DNA of 64,000 nt from Solirubrobacter taibaiensis (GTDB lineage Bacteria; Actinomycetota; Thermoleophilia; Solirubrobacterales; Solirubrobacteraceae). The position numbers were made by a program, and so were the translations under genes. The notes under the pieces are model-generated. The model saw only the letters and a program-made list of their open reading frames with translations, was not told the DNA's origin and searched no databases. The stretch covers positions 1-64,000 of the forward strand of contig JAPDDQ010000022.1 in assembly GCA_027587225.1 (NCBI GenBank), read 5' to 3'. Of the stretch, positions 50,022-59,230 are shown piece after piece (the stretch's first letter is position 1; every line of letters starts with the position of its first letter).

Positions 50022-51621
50022 GCGCGTGCGGCTCGCCGACAGTGACCTGTGGCTCGAGCCCGAGGGCGAGCCCGACGCGATCGTCCCCGGCTGGGGCGGC
50101 ACGATGCGCGACGGCCTCGCGGTGCGCGCGGAGCGCGGCGGGGTGGAGGTCGCGATCACCGGCGGCCTGGTGATCGACCCCGTGCTCGGCGTGCGGTACG
50201 CCAGCATCGGTGTGAGCGGCGGCCGGATCGTGAGCGTCGGCCGCGCCGGAAACCCGGACACGATGGACGGCATCGACGTCGTGCTCGACACCGCCACCGC
50301 GGTGCACGACGCCAGCGGGCTGATCGTCACGCCCGGCGGGATCGACACGCACGTGCACTGGCTCTCGCCGCAGGTCGCGGATGCCGCGCTCGCCGGCGGG
50401 CTGACGACGCTCGTCATCCAGGACCCGGGCCCGGTCTGGAACCTCGGGTGCAACCCGCCGGAGCTGCTCCAGACCGCCTGGGCGGCGCTCGACGAGTACC
50501 CGCTCAACGCTGCGCTGCTCGTCCGCGGCTCCTCCGCGCGGCAGGGCCCGGTCCTGCACGCCCTGCGCGCGGGCGGCGCGGGCCTGAAGATCCACGAGGA
50601 CGTCTCCGCCGGGCCCGACCAGATCCGGACCGCGCTCGACATCTGCGACGCCGAGGACGTCCAGCTCGCGATCCACACCGACGGGCTCAACGAGGCGTTG
50701 TCGGTCGAGGACACCTACGAGGCGTTCGGCGGGCGCACGATTCACGCGTTCCACATCGAGGGCTGTGGCGGCGGCCACGCGCCCGACCTGCTGGCGCTCG
50801 CCGGCCGCGAGCGCGTGCTCACGTCCTCCACCAACCCGGGCCTGCCGTTCGGCGCCGGCACCGAGGCCGAGGGTCGCGCGATGGTCACGGCCGTGCACCT
50901 GCTCGACCCGAGCGGCCGCAGCGGCGACCTCGCCATCCTCGACCTGCGCGTGCGCGCCCGCACGATGGCCGCCGAAGGCGTCCTGCACGACCTCGGCGTG
51001 ATCCACATGATGTCCTCGGACTCGCAGGGGATGGGGCGCGCGGGGGAGGTCGTGCGCCGCGCGCTGCAGAACGCCGACTGGATGAAGGCCGTGCGCGGCG
51101 GGGAGGACTCCTGCGACAACGCGCGCGTGCTGCGCCACATCGCCAAGGTCACGATCAACCCGGCGCTCGTGCACGGCTTGGCCGGCCACGTCGGCGCGCT
51201 CACGCCCGGCCGCCTGGCGGACGCGGTGCTCTGGCAACCGGCGCTGATGGGCGTGCGCCCGGAGCTGGTCCTGAAGGCCGGCATGGCGGCCTGGGGCGCC
51301 TCCGGCGACGGCAACGCCACGACGATGCTGTCCGAGCCGGTCCGCGTACAACGCCAGATCGGCGGGATCGGCGGCGCGCCCGCGCGCGTCTCGCTCGCCT
51401 TCCTCGCGGGCAGCGCGATGGACGCCGAGCTGCCCACCGTCCGGGAACGTGCGCAGGTCAGCGGCTGCCGCGATCTCACCGCCGCCGACATGCTCCACAA
51501 CGACCGCCGCGGCGACGTCCGCGTGGACCCGCGCACCTACGCGGTCACGCTCGACGGTGAAGCCGTCGAGGCGCCGCCGGTGGAGCGCCTGGCGTTCTCG
51601 GGCCGCTTCCTCTTAGGCTGA
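50014..51621 (+). CDS. ureC: Urease alpha-subunit homologue without the flap cysteine
   Basis: 535 aa, somewhat short for UreC (about 570). All metal ligands are present: H113 and H115 in GGIDTHVHW, K192 in LKIHED (carbamylated Lys), H221, H247 in FHIEG and D336 in SSDSQGMGR. The flap, normally MVCHHLDP, reads MVTAVHLLDP with no gap, so Cys is replaced by V294, the next His is kept (H295) and the third is Leu. Cys-to-other variants are tolerated in some ureases, but with the missing accessory genes and the agmatine deiminase partner, activity on urea is not assured. Confidence 0.85.
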   Translation: MPERVRLADSDLWLEPEGEPDAIVPGWGGTMRDGLAVRAERGGVEVAITGGLVIDPVLGVRYASIGVSGGRIVSVGRAGNPDTMDGIDVVLDTATAVHDASGLIVTPGGIDTHVHWLSPQVADAALAGGLTTLVIQDPGPVWNLGCNPPELLQTAWAALDEYPLNAALLVRGSSARQGPVLHALRAGGAGLKIHEDVSAGPDQIRTALDICDAEDVQLAIHTDGLNEALSVEDTYEAFGGRTIHAFHIEGCGGGHAPDLLALAGRERVLTSSTNPGLPFGAGTEAEGRAMVTAVHLLDPSGRSGDLAILDLRVRARTMAAEGVLHDLGVIHMMSSDSQGMGRAGEVVRRALQNADWMKAVRGGEDSCDNARVLRHIAKVTINPALVHGLAGHVGALTPGRLADAVLWQPALMGVRPELVLKAGMAAWGASGDGNATTMLSEPVRVQRQIGGIGGAPARVSLAFLAGSAMDAELPTVRERAQVSGCRDLTAADMLHNDRRGDVRVDPRTYAVTLDGEAVEAPPVERLAFSGRFLLG

Positions 51622-51625
51622 GTCC

Positions 51626-52234
51626 GTGCGCCACAACCCCAAGCACGCGGTCACGGACGAGGCCGTCGTCCGGCAGCTGATCACCGAGAACCCGTGGGCG
51701 ACGCTCGTCTCCGAGCACGAGGGTGAGCTCGTCGCGTCGCACTATCCGATCCTGCTCGACGAGTCCTCCGAGCAGCTCGCGATCGTCACGCATGTCGGCC
51801 GCCCCGACGAGAAGGTCCACGGCTTCGGCGACCGTGAGATCCTGCTGATCGTCGCCGGCCCGCACGGCTACGTGTCCCCGAGCTGGTACTCGCCCGGCTC
51901 GGTCCGCGCGCCCACCTGGAACTTCAGCGTCGCCCACTGCTACGGCGTGCCCGAGATCCTCAGCCCCTCGGACAACGTCGCGACGCTCACCCGGCTCGTC
52001 GCCCACTTCGAGCGCCACGTCGAGGAGCCGATGTACCTCGAGCGCGAGGTCGCGGACAAGATCGCGCCCGGCACCGTCGGCATCCGCCTGCCGATCACGC
52101 GCTTCGTCTGCAAGGTCAAGATGAGCCAGGACAAGGACGAGGCGTCCCAGCAGAGCGTGCTCGCGCAGCTGCGCGGGAACGGCCCGTACGCGCAGCCCGC
52201 GCTCGCGGACGACATGGAACGCGCGCTCAGGTAG
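51626..52234 (+). CDS. PaiB-like FMN-binding protein
   Basis: 202 aa from GTG 51626, four bases after the urease-like stop. Matches the FMN-binding negative regulator/PaiB family (AVVRQLITENPWATLVSEHEGELVASHYPILL, GYVSPSWY, VRAPTWNFSVAHCYG). PaiB of B. subtilis sits with a polyamine acetyltransferase; here it follows an agmatine-degrading enzyme, which supports a polyamine or guanidine-type pathway for the whole cluster. DNA binding is not certain; it may be an enzyme. Confidence 0.85.
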   Translation: MRHNPKHAVTDEAVVRQLITENPWATLVSEHEGELVASHYPILLDESSEQLAIVTHVGRPDEKVHGFGDREILLIVAGPHGYVSPSWYSPGSVRAPTWNFSVAHCYGVPEILSPSDNVATLTRLVAHFERHVEEPMYLEREVADKIAPGTVGIRLPITRFVCKVKMSQDKDEASQQSVLAQLRGNGPYAQPALADDMERALR

Positions 52235-52691
52235 CGCCGATCTCGTACTCGTCCAGCCGCCACGCGCCGTCTGAGCGCACCATGGTCAGCCGGCCGAGCT
52301 TGACCTCGAGGTCTTGCCCGGCAAACTCCGACACCTGCTCGGGGTCGATCGCGAACTGGACGATCCGCGTGCGCTCGTCGACCCGCTCCACGCGCGTGAT
52401 CGCGCCGGCGGCGAAGATCTCCTCCGTCGCGCTGCGGATCTCGGCGTCCAGCGCCTCGCCTTGGGCGACGCACGTCTCGATCGTGCCGTCGCCGCCCTGC
52501 TCGACCAGCTCCTCGGGCGTGTGCAGTTCACACGCGGTGCGCATGTCGCCCTCGGCGCCGGCCTGCAGGTAGCGGTCGGCCGCCCTCGCCGCGGGATCGG
52601 CCTGTACCTCCTGCGCGCTCAGCGTCGCGGGCAGTTCGCGGTCGCCACAGCCGGCGACCGCGAGCAGGAGACAGGCCAGGGACCACCGCAT
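52227..52691 (-). CDS. Small lipoprotein
   Basis: 154 aa. Lipoprotein signal with lipobox LAVAGC at residues 11-16. The mature part resembles small NTF2/DUF4878-like domains: ADRYLQAGAEGDMRTACELHTPEELVEQ, then ITRVERVDERTRIVQFAI and MVRSDGAWRLDEYEI. Two further Cys (ACELH, ETCVAQG). Located on the outer face of the membrane; role unknown. Convergent with paiB. Confidence 0.75.
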   Translation of the reverse strand: MRWSLACLLLAVAGCGDRELPATLSAQEVQADPAARAADRYLQAGAEGDMRTACELHTPEELVEQGGDGTIETCVAQGEALDAEIRSATEEIFAAGAITRVERVDERTRIVQFAIDPEQVSEFAGQDLEVKLGRLTMVRSDGAWRLDEYEIGAT

Positions 52692-52766
52692 CGTGCGGCG
52701 AGGACTACCACAACGACGACCGCCGTCCGGTGCCGGGCGGCGGTCGTATCGGGAGAGAAGCCGAGG

Positions 52767-53327
52767 TCAGGCGGAGACCGCCGCAGACGGGCTGGCCTTG
52801 GCGCGGCCCTCCTCCCGCTGCTCCGCGGGCATCAGCGCCCGGAAGGTCAGGACTCCGAAGCCGAGGCCGGCGAGCAGCATGGCCACACCCATGACGGTGG
52901 CGAAGAGCGCGACCTGCTCGGCGAAGTACGCGGTGTTCAGCGCGGTCGTGAGGGCGGTCTCGGTCACCCACAGGTTGCGCAGGCCGTTCTCGACGGGCTT
53001 GCCGGTCTGCTCGTTGATCGCGGCGGCCTGCTCGTCGTTGGTGTCCTTGCCGTTGGCGTCGAGGAAGCGCCCCATCTCGCTGTAGGTCTTGCCGCCGGTG
53101 GACTCGAGCGTGTGCTCACGCATGACCTTCGCGAACGCCTGCGCCTCGGCGCCGGTGTCGACGAGCTGGCCCGGGATGGTCGAGTCCTCGGTGCCGACGA
53201 TCTTCTCGGCGGCGAGGTTGTCGCGGACGTAGCCGCGGCCGTCGATGCCCATGTAGATGGCGCCGATGCCGAAGGCGATCAAGACGATGCTGGCGGCGAT
53301 CCCGCCGTACTGGAAGAGCTTCCTCAT
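52767..53327 (-). CDS. Two-helix membrane protein of unknown function
   Basis: 186 aa from ATG 53327, preceded by GGGAGTGAG. Helix one at residues 8-28 (AASIVLIAFGIGAIYMGIDG), a 90-residue external domain (VRDNLAAEKIVGTEDSTIPG, TDTGAEAQAFAKVM-like charged helix), then helix two (LFATVMGVAMLLAGLGFGV). Lies 5 bases after the doxX stop, in one operon with it. No known family. Confidence 0.75.
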   Translation of the reverse strand: MRKLFQYGGIAASIVLIAFGIGAIYMGIDGRGYVRDNLAAEKIVGTEDSTIPGQLVDTGAEAQAFAKVMREHTLESTGGKTYSEMGRFLDANGKDTNDEQAAAINEQTGKPVENGLRNLWVTETALTTALNTAYFAEQVALFATVMGVAMLLAGLGFGVLTFRALMPAEQREEGRAKASPSAAVSA

Positions 53328-53332
53328 GACGC

Positions 53333-53932
53333 TCACTCCCTCTCTGCTGCGGTGGTTGCTGTCTGCCACCACTCTTGCTCCGCCGGGGCGTCCGAGCGTC
53401 CGGAATCCAGCGCCGTCCGACTACGGAGAACCCGCAGTCCCGGTGCGGCGCTGAACCGACCCGCGCCGGTGACCACGAGGGCCATGGACCCCGCGCCGAG
53501 CAACAGCACCAGTTCACCGCCGCCGGAAGCGGCGAAGAAGCCGTGGCCGAGATGGGCGGTGAGGTACGCGACGAGCATGTCGCCCGCGAGGGCAACGCCC
53601 ACGAGTGGCGTGGCGATCCCGGCGATCAACAGCAGCCCACCGGCCGCCTCGGTGAGGGCCACCAGCGGCGCCATCGCCCCCGGCCAGGGGATGCCGAGCG
53701 AGCGGAAGAACGCCTCGGCGCCGTCGAGGTCGAGGAGCTTGTCGAGTCCGTGGACGAGGAACACGGCCCCGATCGTGACCCGCAGGATCAGCAGGCCGGC
53801 GTCCCGCGTGTCGGGGCGGCGTTGATCTTGGACAAGCCAGGTGCGCACCGCGCGGAGGCGGGCGAGGGTGAGGCGGTCGGCGCGGCGGCCACGCTGCATC
53901 GCGACCGGGCGCGAGTTGGTGGAGTCGGTCAT
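53333..53932 (-). CDS. DoxX-family membrane protein
   Basis: 199 aa from ATG 53932; longer frames run into non-coding sequence. After a basic N-terminal segment, four membrane helices with LILRVTIGAVFLVHGLDKLLD, MAPLVALTEAAGGLLLIAGI, and LVAYLTAHLGHGFFAASGGGELVLLL, typical of DoxX. Such proteins act in redox or envelope stress in some bacteria. First gene of a two-gene operon. Confidence 0.85.
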   Translation of the reverse strand: MTDSTNSRPVAMQRGRRADRLTLARLRAVRTWLVQDQRRPDTRDAGLLILRVTIGAVFLVHGLDKLLDLDGAEAFFRSLGIPWPGAMAPLVALTEAAGGLLLIAGIATPLVGVALAGDMLVAYLTAHLGHGFFAASGGGELVLLLGAGSMALVVTGAGRFSAAPGLRVLRSRTALDSGRSDAPAEQEWWQTATTAAERE

Positions 53933-54086
53933 GGCGGGCACTTTCCGCCGCGGACGCGCGCCCGGCCACGGGGCCGGTCCCCAGTCCACCCACCAGTCGC
54001 CGTGGCCGGTACCCCAGGTGTCACGGATGGCGCGGCTGCGCGGTCCAGTCAGCGAGAACCGCAATCGCGACTGAAGGGACTGTCAC

Positions 54087-54800
54087 ATGAAGCCCACAAT
54101 CGTGCTGGTGCACGGCGCGTTCGCCGAATCGGCCAGCTGGGACGGGGTCATCGACGTGCTCGAGCAGGACGACTACCGTGTCGTCGCCGCGGCCAACCCG
54201 CTGCGCGGGCTCGCCGCCGACGCGCAGGCCATCACCGACCTGGTGAGCACCATCGACGGGCCGGTGCTGCTCGTCGGCCACTCCTATGGCGGGGCCGTGA
54301 TCACCAACGTGGCCGCGGACGCGGCCGAGATCACGGGCCTGGTGTACGTGGCCGCGTTCGCGCCGGAGCCGGGGGAGAGCGCGTTCACGCTCAGCGCCAT
54401 GTTCCCCGGCAGCACCCTCGGGGACGCGTTGGAGGAGACGTCGCGCGATGACGGGACCACCGACCTGACGATCGTCCGCGAGAAGTTCCACGCGCAGTTC
54501 TGCGCGGACGTCCCCGAAGCGCAGGCCCGGCGGATGGCGGCCACGCAGCGACCGGTCACGCGCGAGGCGCTGCTGGAGCCGTCGGGGGAGCATCCGCTGT
54601 GGCGCACGCACCCGTCGTGGTTCGTGTTCGGCGAGGAGGACCGCAACATCCCGGAGGCGGCCGAGCGCTACATGGCCAAGCGTGCGCAGGCGCGCCGGAT
54701 CGTCGACATCCCGGGCGCCTCGCACGCCGTCTCGGTCGCGCACCCGCACGCCACGGCGCACCTGATCCGCGAAGCGGCCGCGCTGCGGCTGGTGGCCTGA
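54087..54800 (+). CDS. Alpha/beta hydrolase (cytoplasmic)
   Basis: 237 aa. KPTIVLVHGAFAESASW gives the oxyanion loop, GHSYGG the nucleophile elbow (Ser), WFVFGEEDRNIP the acid and IPGASHAVSVAHP the catalytic His. Paralogue of the gene at 55763 but without a signal peptide. Substrate unknown; family includes salicylate-esterase-like and RsbQ-like enzymes. First of three co-oriented hydrolase genes. Confidence 0.88.
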   Translation: MKPTIVLVHGAFAESASWDGVIDVLEQDDYRVVAAANPLRGLAADAQAITDLVSTIDGPVLLVGHSYGGAVITNVAADAAEITGLVYVAAFAPEPGESAFTLSAMFPGSTLGDALEETSRDDGTTDLTIVREKFHAQFCADVPEAQARRMAATQRPVTREALLEPSGEHPLWRTHPSWFVFGEEDRNIPEAAERYMAKRAQARRIVDIPGASHAVSVAHPHATAHLIREAAALRLVA

Positions 54801-54803
54801 GCC

Positions 54804-55766
54804 ATGGCTGCTCCGACTCAGACACCGGTCGTGCTGGAACGTGCCGCGCGGGCCTTCGCCGACGCGACCGCCAACCCGCCCTACCTGTACGAGCTCACGC
54901 CTGACGCGGCGCGCAAGGTCCTCGACGACGTCCAGGCCGCACCGATCGACAAGCTGCCGGTGGATGAGCACTGGATCACGGTTCCGGCAACGGTCGGCGA
55001 CGTGCGCGTGCGGATGGTCCGCCCGCAGAACACCGCCGGCGAGACGCTCCCGGTGATCCTGTACATGCACGGCGGCGGCTGGGTGCTCGGCAACGCGGGC
55101 ACGCACGACCGGCTCGTGCGCGAGCTCGTGGTCGGCACGGGCGCCGCGCTCGCGTTCGTCGAGTACGACCGCTCGCCCGAGGCGCGCTACCCGGTGGCGA
55201 TCGAGCAGGGCTACGCCGTCGCCCGCCACATCACGCAGGTCGGCGCCCAGCACGGCCTGGACCCGGCTCGGATGGCGGTCGCGGGCGACTCGGTCGGCGG
55301 CTGCATGACCGCGGCGTTGACGTTGATGGCCGAAGGCCGCGGCGACGTGCGCTTCGTCTTCCAGGCCATGTTCTACCCGGTCACCGACGCCGCGATGGAC
55401 ACCGAGTCCTACCGCCAGTTCGCCGAGGGCTACTACCTGAGCGCGAAGGCGATGGCGTGGTTCTGGGACGCGTACGCGCCCGACCGTGAGACCCGCAAGG
55501 AGGCCTACGCGTCCCCGATGCAGGCCGTGGACCAGCAGCTCGCCGGGCTCCCGCCGGCCCTGCTGATCGTCGACGAGGCCGACGTCCTGCGCGACGAGGG
55601 CGAGGCGTACGCGTCCCGCCTGCGTGCCGCGGGCGTGGCGGTGACCACCGCCCGCTACGACGGCGCCATCCACGACTTCATGATGCTCAACCCGCTGAGC
55701 GAGACCCGCGCCACGCGCGCGGCGATCGCGCAGGCCATCGCCACCCTCAAGGAAGCCCTGCGATGA
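54804..55766 (+). CDS. HSL-family (alpha/beta fold-3) esterase
   Basis: 320 aa, three bases after the previous stop. Hormone-sensitive-lipase-like: MHGGGWVLGN (oxyanion HGGG), GDSVGGCMT (nucleophile Ser), LLIVDEADVLRDEGEAYASRL (Asp) and DGAIHDFMMLNP (His). Cytoplasmic carboxylesterase acting on short acyl or similar esters. ATGA overlap with the third hydrolase gene. Confidence 0.9.
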   Translation: MAAPTQTPVVLERAARAFADATANPPYLYELTPDAARKVLDDVQAAPIDKLPVDEHWITVPATVGDVRVRMVRPQNTAGETLPVILYMHGGGWVLGNAGTHDRLVRELVVGTGAALAFVEYDRSPEARYPVAIEQGYAVARHITQVGAQHGLDPARMAVAGDSVGGCMTAALTLMAEGRGDVRFVFQAMFYPVTDAAMDTESYRQFAEGYYLSAKAMAWFWDAYAPDRETRKEAYASPMQAVDQQLAGLPPALLIVDEADVLRDEGEAYASRLRAAGVAVTTARYDGAIHDFMMLNPLSETRATRAAIAQAIATLKEALR

Positions 55767-56509
55767 AGCGCCTGACCCTCGCGCTGCTGGCCGCCTTCCT
55801 GCTCACCGCCGGCACGGCCGAGGCGGCCAAGCCGACGATCGTGCTCGTCCACGGCGCGTTCGCCGACGCCTCCGGTTTCGCGGACGTGACGAACCGCCTG
55901 CAGGACCGCGGCTACACCGTGATCGCGCCCGCGAACCCGCTCCGCGACCTCCCGGGCGACGCCGCTTACGTGGCGAGCGTCATCAAGGACGCCGGACCGG
56001 TGATCCTCGTCGGCCACTCCTACGGCGGCGCCGTGATCACCGAGGCCGGCGGCGCGCCGAACGTCAAGGCGCTCGTGTACATCGACGGGATGGCGCTGGA
56101 CGTCGGTGAGAGCACGTTCGACATCGCGGCGCGCTTCCCCGGCAGCAAGCTCCCGCCTGCGCTGCGGCCGCGTGTCTCCCCGACCGGCACTGACCTCTAC
56201 ATCGACCCGGCGAGCTTCCGCGCCGTGTTCGCGGCCGACCTCCCGGCCCGGACGACCAGTGCGATGGCCGCCCTCCAGCGCCCCGCCACCCAGGCGGCAC
56301 TCGAAGGCAAGGTCACCACGGCACCCTGGAAGCGCCTACCGACCTGGTACCTCGTCGGGACCAAGGACGAGGCGATCCCGCCGGCCGCGCAACGGTTCAT
56401 GGCCAAGCGCGCGAAAGCCACGACCGTCGAGGTGACCGCTTCGCACGCGTCCTACCTCGCCCGGCCCAAGGAGGTGACCGACCTCATCCTGCGCGCCGCC
56501 AAACGCTGA
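55763..56509 (+). CDS. Secreted alpha/beta hydrolase
   Basis: 248 aa. A signal peptide (LTLALLAAFLLTAGTAEA) is followed by a domain parallel to the gene at 54087: KPTIVLVHGAFADASGF, ILVGHSYGGAVITEAG, WYLVGTKDEAIPPAAQRFM and TASHASYLARP. A paralogue that gained, or the other lost, an export signal. The stop lies three bases from the convergent LAL regulator gene's stop. Confidence 0.88.
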   Translation: MKRLTLALLAAFLLTAGTAEAAKPTIVLVHGAFADASGFADVTNRLQDRGYTVIAPANPLRDLPGDAAYVASVIKDAGPVILVGHSYGGAVITEAGGAPNVKALVYIDGMALDVGESTFDIAARFPGSKLPPALRPRVSPTGTDLYIDPASFRAVFAADLPARTTSAMAALQRPATQAALEGKVTTAPWKRLPTWYLVGTKDEAIPPAAQRFMAKRAKATTVEVTASHASYLARPKEVTDLILRAAKR

Positions 56510-56512
56510 CGG

Positions 56513-59197
56513 TCACGCGGGCGCCGCGTCCTCGGCGAGCGCCCGCCGCAGGTCCTTGCGCGTTCTGACGTCGAGCTTGCGGAAGACCTTGTGCAGGTGG
56601 TACTCGACCGTGCGTGGGCTGATGAACAGCCGCGACGCGATCTCCACGTTGGTCTCCCCGTCCCGCGCCAGCCGCGCGATCTGCACCTCCTGCGGGGTAA
56701 GCGCGTCCCGGGTCTCGTCCGTGATCCGGGGCGCGCTCGCGCCCGTGGCGAGCAGCTCCCGGCCCGCACGCTCGGCGAACGCGCGCGCCCCGAAGCGGGT
56801 GAAGCTCTCGTGGGCGGTATGCAGTTGCTCACGGGCGTCCGTGCGCCGCTGCTCGCGCCGCAGCCACTCTCCGTACCGGAGCTGCGCCCGGGCGAGGTGG
56901 ACCGCGCCGCGGCTGCGCGCGAGCCGCTCGACGGACGCGCGGTAGGAGGCCTCGTTGCCGTGCAGCAGCGCGTGCGCACCGGCCTCGATCCCCAGCGCCC
57001 AGGCGGTTCCGCTCGCCTGTGTGCGCTCCCGCAGGCGCTCGAACGCCGCCTCGCCCAGCGCTCGTTGGTCGGTGTGCACGGCGGCCTCGACCAGCTCCGC
57101 CAACGCCCAGCCGTACGTGACCATGTCGTCGTACTCGCAGGACAGTTGCGCGGCCGCGAGCGCTTCGGCGGAGCGCCCGGCGGCGTTGTGCGTCAGCGCG
57201 AACGCCCACGCGGCCATTCCGACCCCCGAGCCCTCGCCGCGCCGCCGCGCGTCCCGCAGCCCCCAGGCGAGCAGCTCGGACGCGTCACCGCGCCAGGCCT
57301 CCAGCACGATCGCTCCGTACTTGACCCCCGCGATCCCCGTCGCTTGCGTGATCACGTCGATCTCGTCGAGCAGCACGGCGGCGGCGTCGAACTGGCCCGC
57401 GTGCACGTGCAGCGCCGCGCGGTGGGTGGCGACGATCGGCAGCGCGCTCAACGCGCCCGCCTCCCGCGCTTCGCGGATGCCGCGCGTGGCGAGCACGTGC
57501 CACAGCTGGTCGTCCCACAGGTCCTGGGCCAGCCGGCAGCCCAGCCACAGCCAGCGGCTCTCGTCGAGCTCCGCGACCGCGCGCGAAAGCGCGGGGGCGG
57601 CGCTCGCGTAGCTGTCCGTGAAGCGCGTCGCGACGGCGGCGAGGAGCCGGTCGCGTGGCTGCGGGCCGGGCGGTGCGGCCCCGGCCGCCGGTGCCACCTC
57701 GCGCATCCCGGGATTGCCGAGGCGGCCGGCGAACACCGCCGCGGTGATCGCCTCCAGGTACGTCTCACGCGCGGCGTCCGGGTCGAGCGGCTCGAGCTGC
57801 CGAGCCGCGTCGAGCAGGAGCGGCGGAGCGTCGGTGCCGCGCCGCAGGGTGAGCGCCACGCGGCCTTTGAGCTGGGCGAGGCGCGCGCGTTCCAACGCAC
57901 CGAGCGGCGCGAGCTCGGCGGCCGTGAGCAGCTCGGCGGCGGTGGCGGCGTCGGCGACGTCGAGCTTGGCCTGCGCCGCCTTCAGCGCGCGCTCGGCGCG
58001 CTGCACGGGGTCCGGCGTGAGCTTCGCCGCCCACTCCAAGAACGCGGCCCGGGCGGCCAGGCCGCCACGCCCGCCGGCCCGGTCGGCGGACTGCAGCATC
58101 TCCTCGGCCACCGTCTCGTCGGCACCGGCCGTCGCCTGCGCGCGATGCCACGCGCGCCGGTCGGGATCGGTGACCGGGTCGGTCGCCTCCGCCAGCTCGC
58201 GATGCACGGTCCGGCGATCGCGCGCGGCGGCGCCCCGGTAGACCGCCGAGCGCACGAGCGGGTGCTTGAAGCGCACGCGGAAGCCGAGGTCGATCAACCC
58301 GGCAGCCTCGGCGGGCCGGCCCGCGTCGATGCCGATGCCGAGGCGTTCCGCGGCTCGCCACAGCAAGTCGACGTCGCCGTCGGGCTCGGCGGCCGCGACG
58401 AGCAGCAGCAGTTGCGTGTCGCGCTCGAGCGACTGCGCGCGCTGCAGGAACGTGCGCTCGATCCGGCTCGAGAGCGGGCGCGCGTCCGGCAGCCCGAACC
58501 CGCCGGCCAGCTCCGCGGGCGTCAGTCCGCGCGGCAGTTCCAGCAACGCCAAGGGGTTGCCGCGCGTCTCGGCGACGATCCGGTCGCGGACGCGCTCGTC
58601 GAGCCGCCCGGGCGCCGCGGACGCCAGCAGCGCGCGAGCGTCCGCGTCGGCGAGTCCCTCGATCCGCAGCTCCGGCAGCCCGGCGAGCGCCTCACCCTCA
58701 ACCGGCTCGCGCACGGCGAAGACGATCGCGACCCGTTCGGCCAGCAGCCGCCGCGCGACGAACGCGAGCACCAGCGCGGACGCCCGGTCGAGCCATTGGG
58801 CATCGTCGATCACACACAGCAGCGGGCGGACCTCGGCCTCCTCGGCCAGCAGGCTCAGCACGGCGACGGCCACCAGGAAGCGGTCAGGGGGATCACCGGG
58901 CTGCAGGCCGAACGCCACCTGCAAGGCGGTTCGCTGGGGTGCGGGGAGACCGTCGAGCCGGTCGAGCAGCGGGGCGCACAGGTAGTGCAGCCCGGCGAAC
59001 GCGAGCTCCATCTCCGACTGCACGCCGACGGCGCGCGCGACACGGTAGCCGGAAGCGCGCCGGGCGAGATACGCGAGCAGTGCCGTCTTGCCGATCCCAG
59101 CCTCGCCGCGCAGCACGAGAGCCGCGCTCGTGCCGAGGCGAACGCGCTCCAGCAGCCGGTCCAGCGCTTCGCACTCGCGGCGACGACCTTGCAGCAC
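56513..59197 (-). CDS. LuxR-family LAL regulator with AAA ATPase domain
   Basis: 894 aa from GTG 59197, the usual length for LAL proteins. Walker A GEAGIGKTALL at about 31, Walker B-type LLCVIDDAQWLD near 125, a long helical TPR-like middle, and a C-terminal LuxR HTH (LTPQEVQIARLARDGETNVE, FISPRTVEYHLHKVFRKLDVR). One-component regulator of the divergent peroxidase operon, judging by position. Paralogous over its C-terminus with the partial gene at the right edge. Confidence 0.92.
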   Translation of the reverse strand: MLQGRRRECEALDRLLERVRLGTSAALVLRGEAGIGKTALLAYLARRASGYRVARAVGVQSEMELAFAGLHYLCAPLLDRLDGLPAPQRTALQVAFGLQPGDPPDRFLVAVAVLSLLAEEAEVRPLLCVIDDAQWLDRASALVLAFVARRLLAERVAIVFAVREPVEGEALAGLPELRIEGLADADARALLASAAPGRLDERVRDRIVAETRGNPLALLELPRGLTPAELAGGFGLPDARPLSSRIERTFLQRAQSLERDTQLLLLVAAAEPDGDVDLLWRAAERLGIGIDAGRPAEAAGLIDLGFRVRFKHPLVRSAVYRGAAARDRRTVHRELAEATDPVTDPDRRAWHRAQATAGADETVAEEMLQSADRAGGRGGLAARAAFLEWAAKLTPDPVQRAERALKAAQAKLDVADAATAAELLTAAELAPLGALERARLAQLKGRVALTLRRGTDAPPLLLDAARQLEPLDPDAARETYLEAITAAVFAGRLGNPGMREVAPAAGAAPPGPQPRDRLLAAVATRFTDSYASAAPALSRAVAELDESRWLWLGCRLAQDLWDDQLWHVLATRGIREAREAGALSALPIVATHRAALHVHAGQFDAAAVLLDEIDVITQATGIAGVKYGAIVLEAWRGDASELLAWGLRDARRRGEGSGVGMAAWAFALTHNAAGRSAEALAAAQLSCEYDDMVTYGWALAELVEAAVHTDQRALGEAAFERLRERTQASGTAWALGIEAGAHALLHGNEASYRASVERLARSRGAVHLARAQLRYGEWLRREQRRTDAREQLHTAHESFTRFGARAFAERAGRELLATGASAPRITDETRDALTPQEVQIARLARDGETNVEIASRLFISPRTVEYHLHKVFRKLDVRTRKDLRRALAEDAAPA

Positions 59198-59230
59198 CGG
59201 CGCAACCTTAGCGGCGGCCGGTCGGCACCC

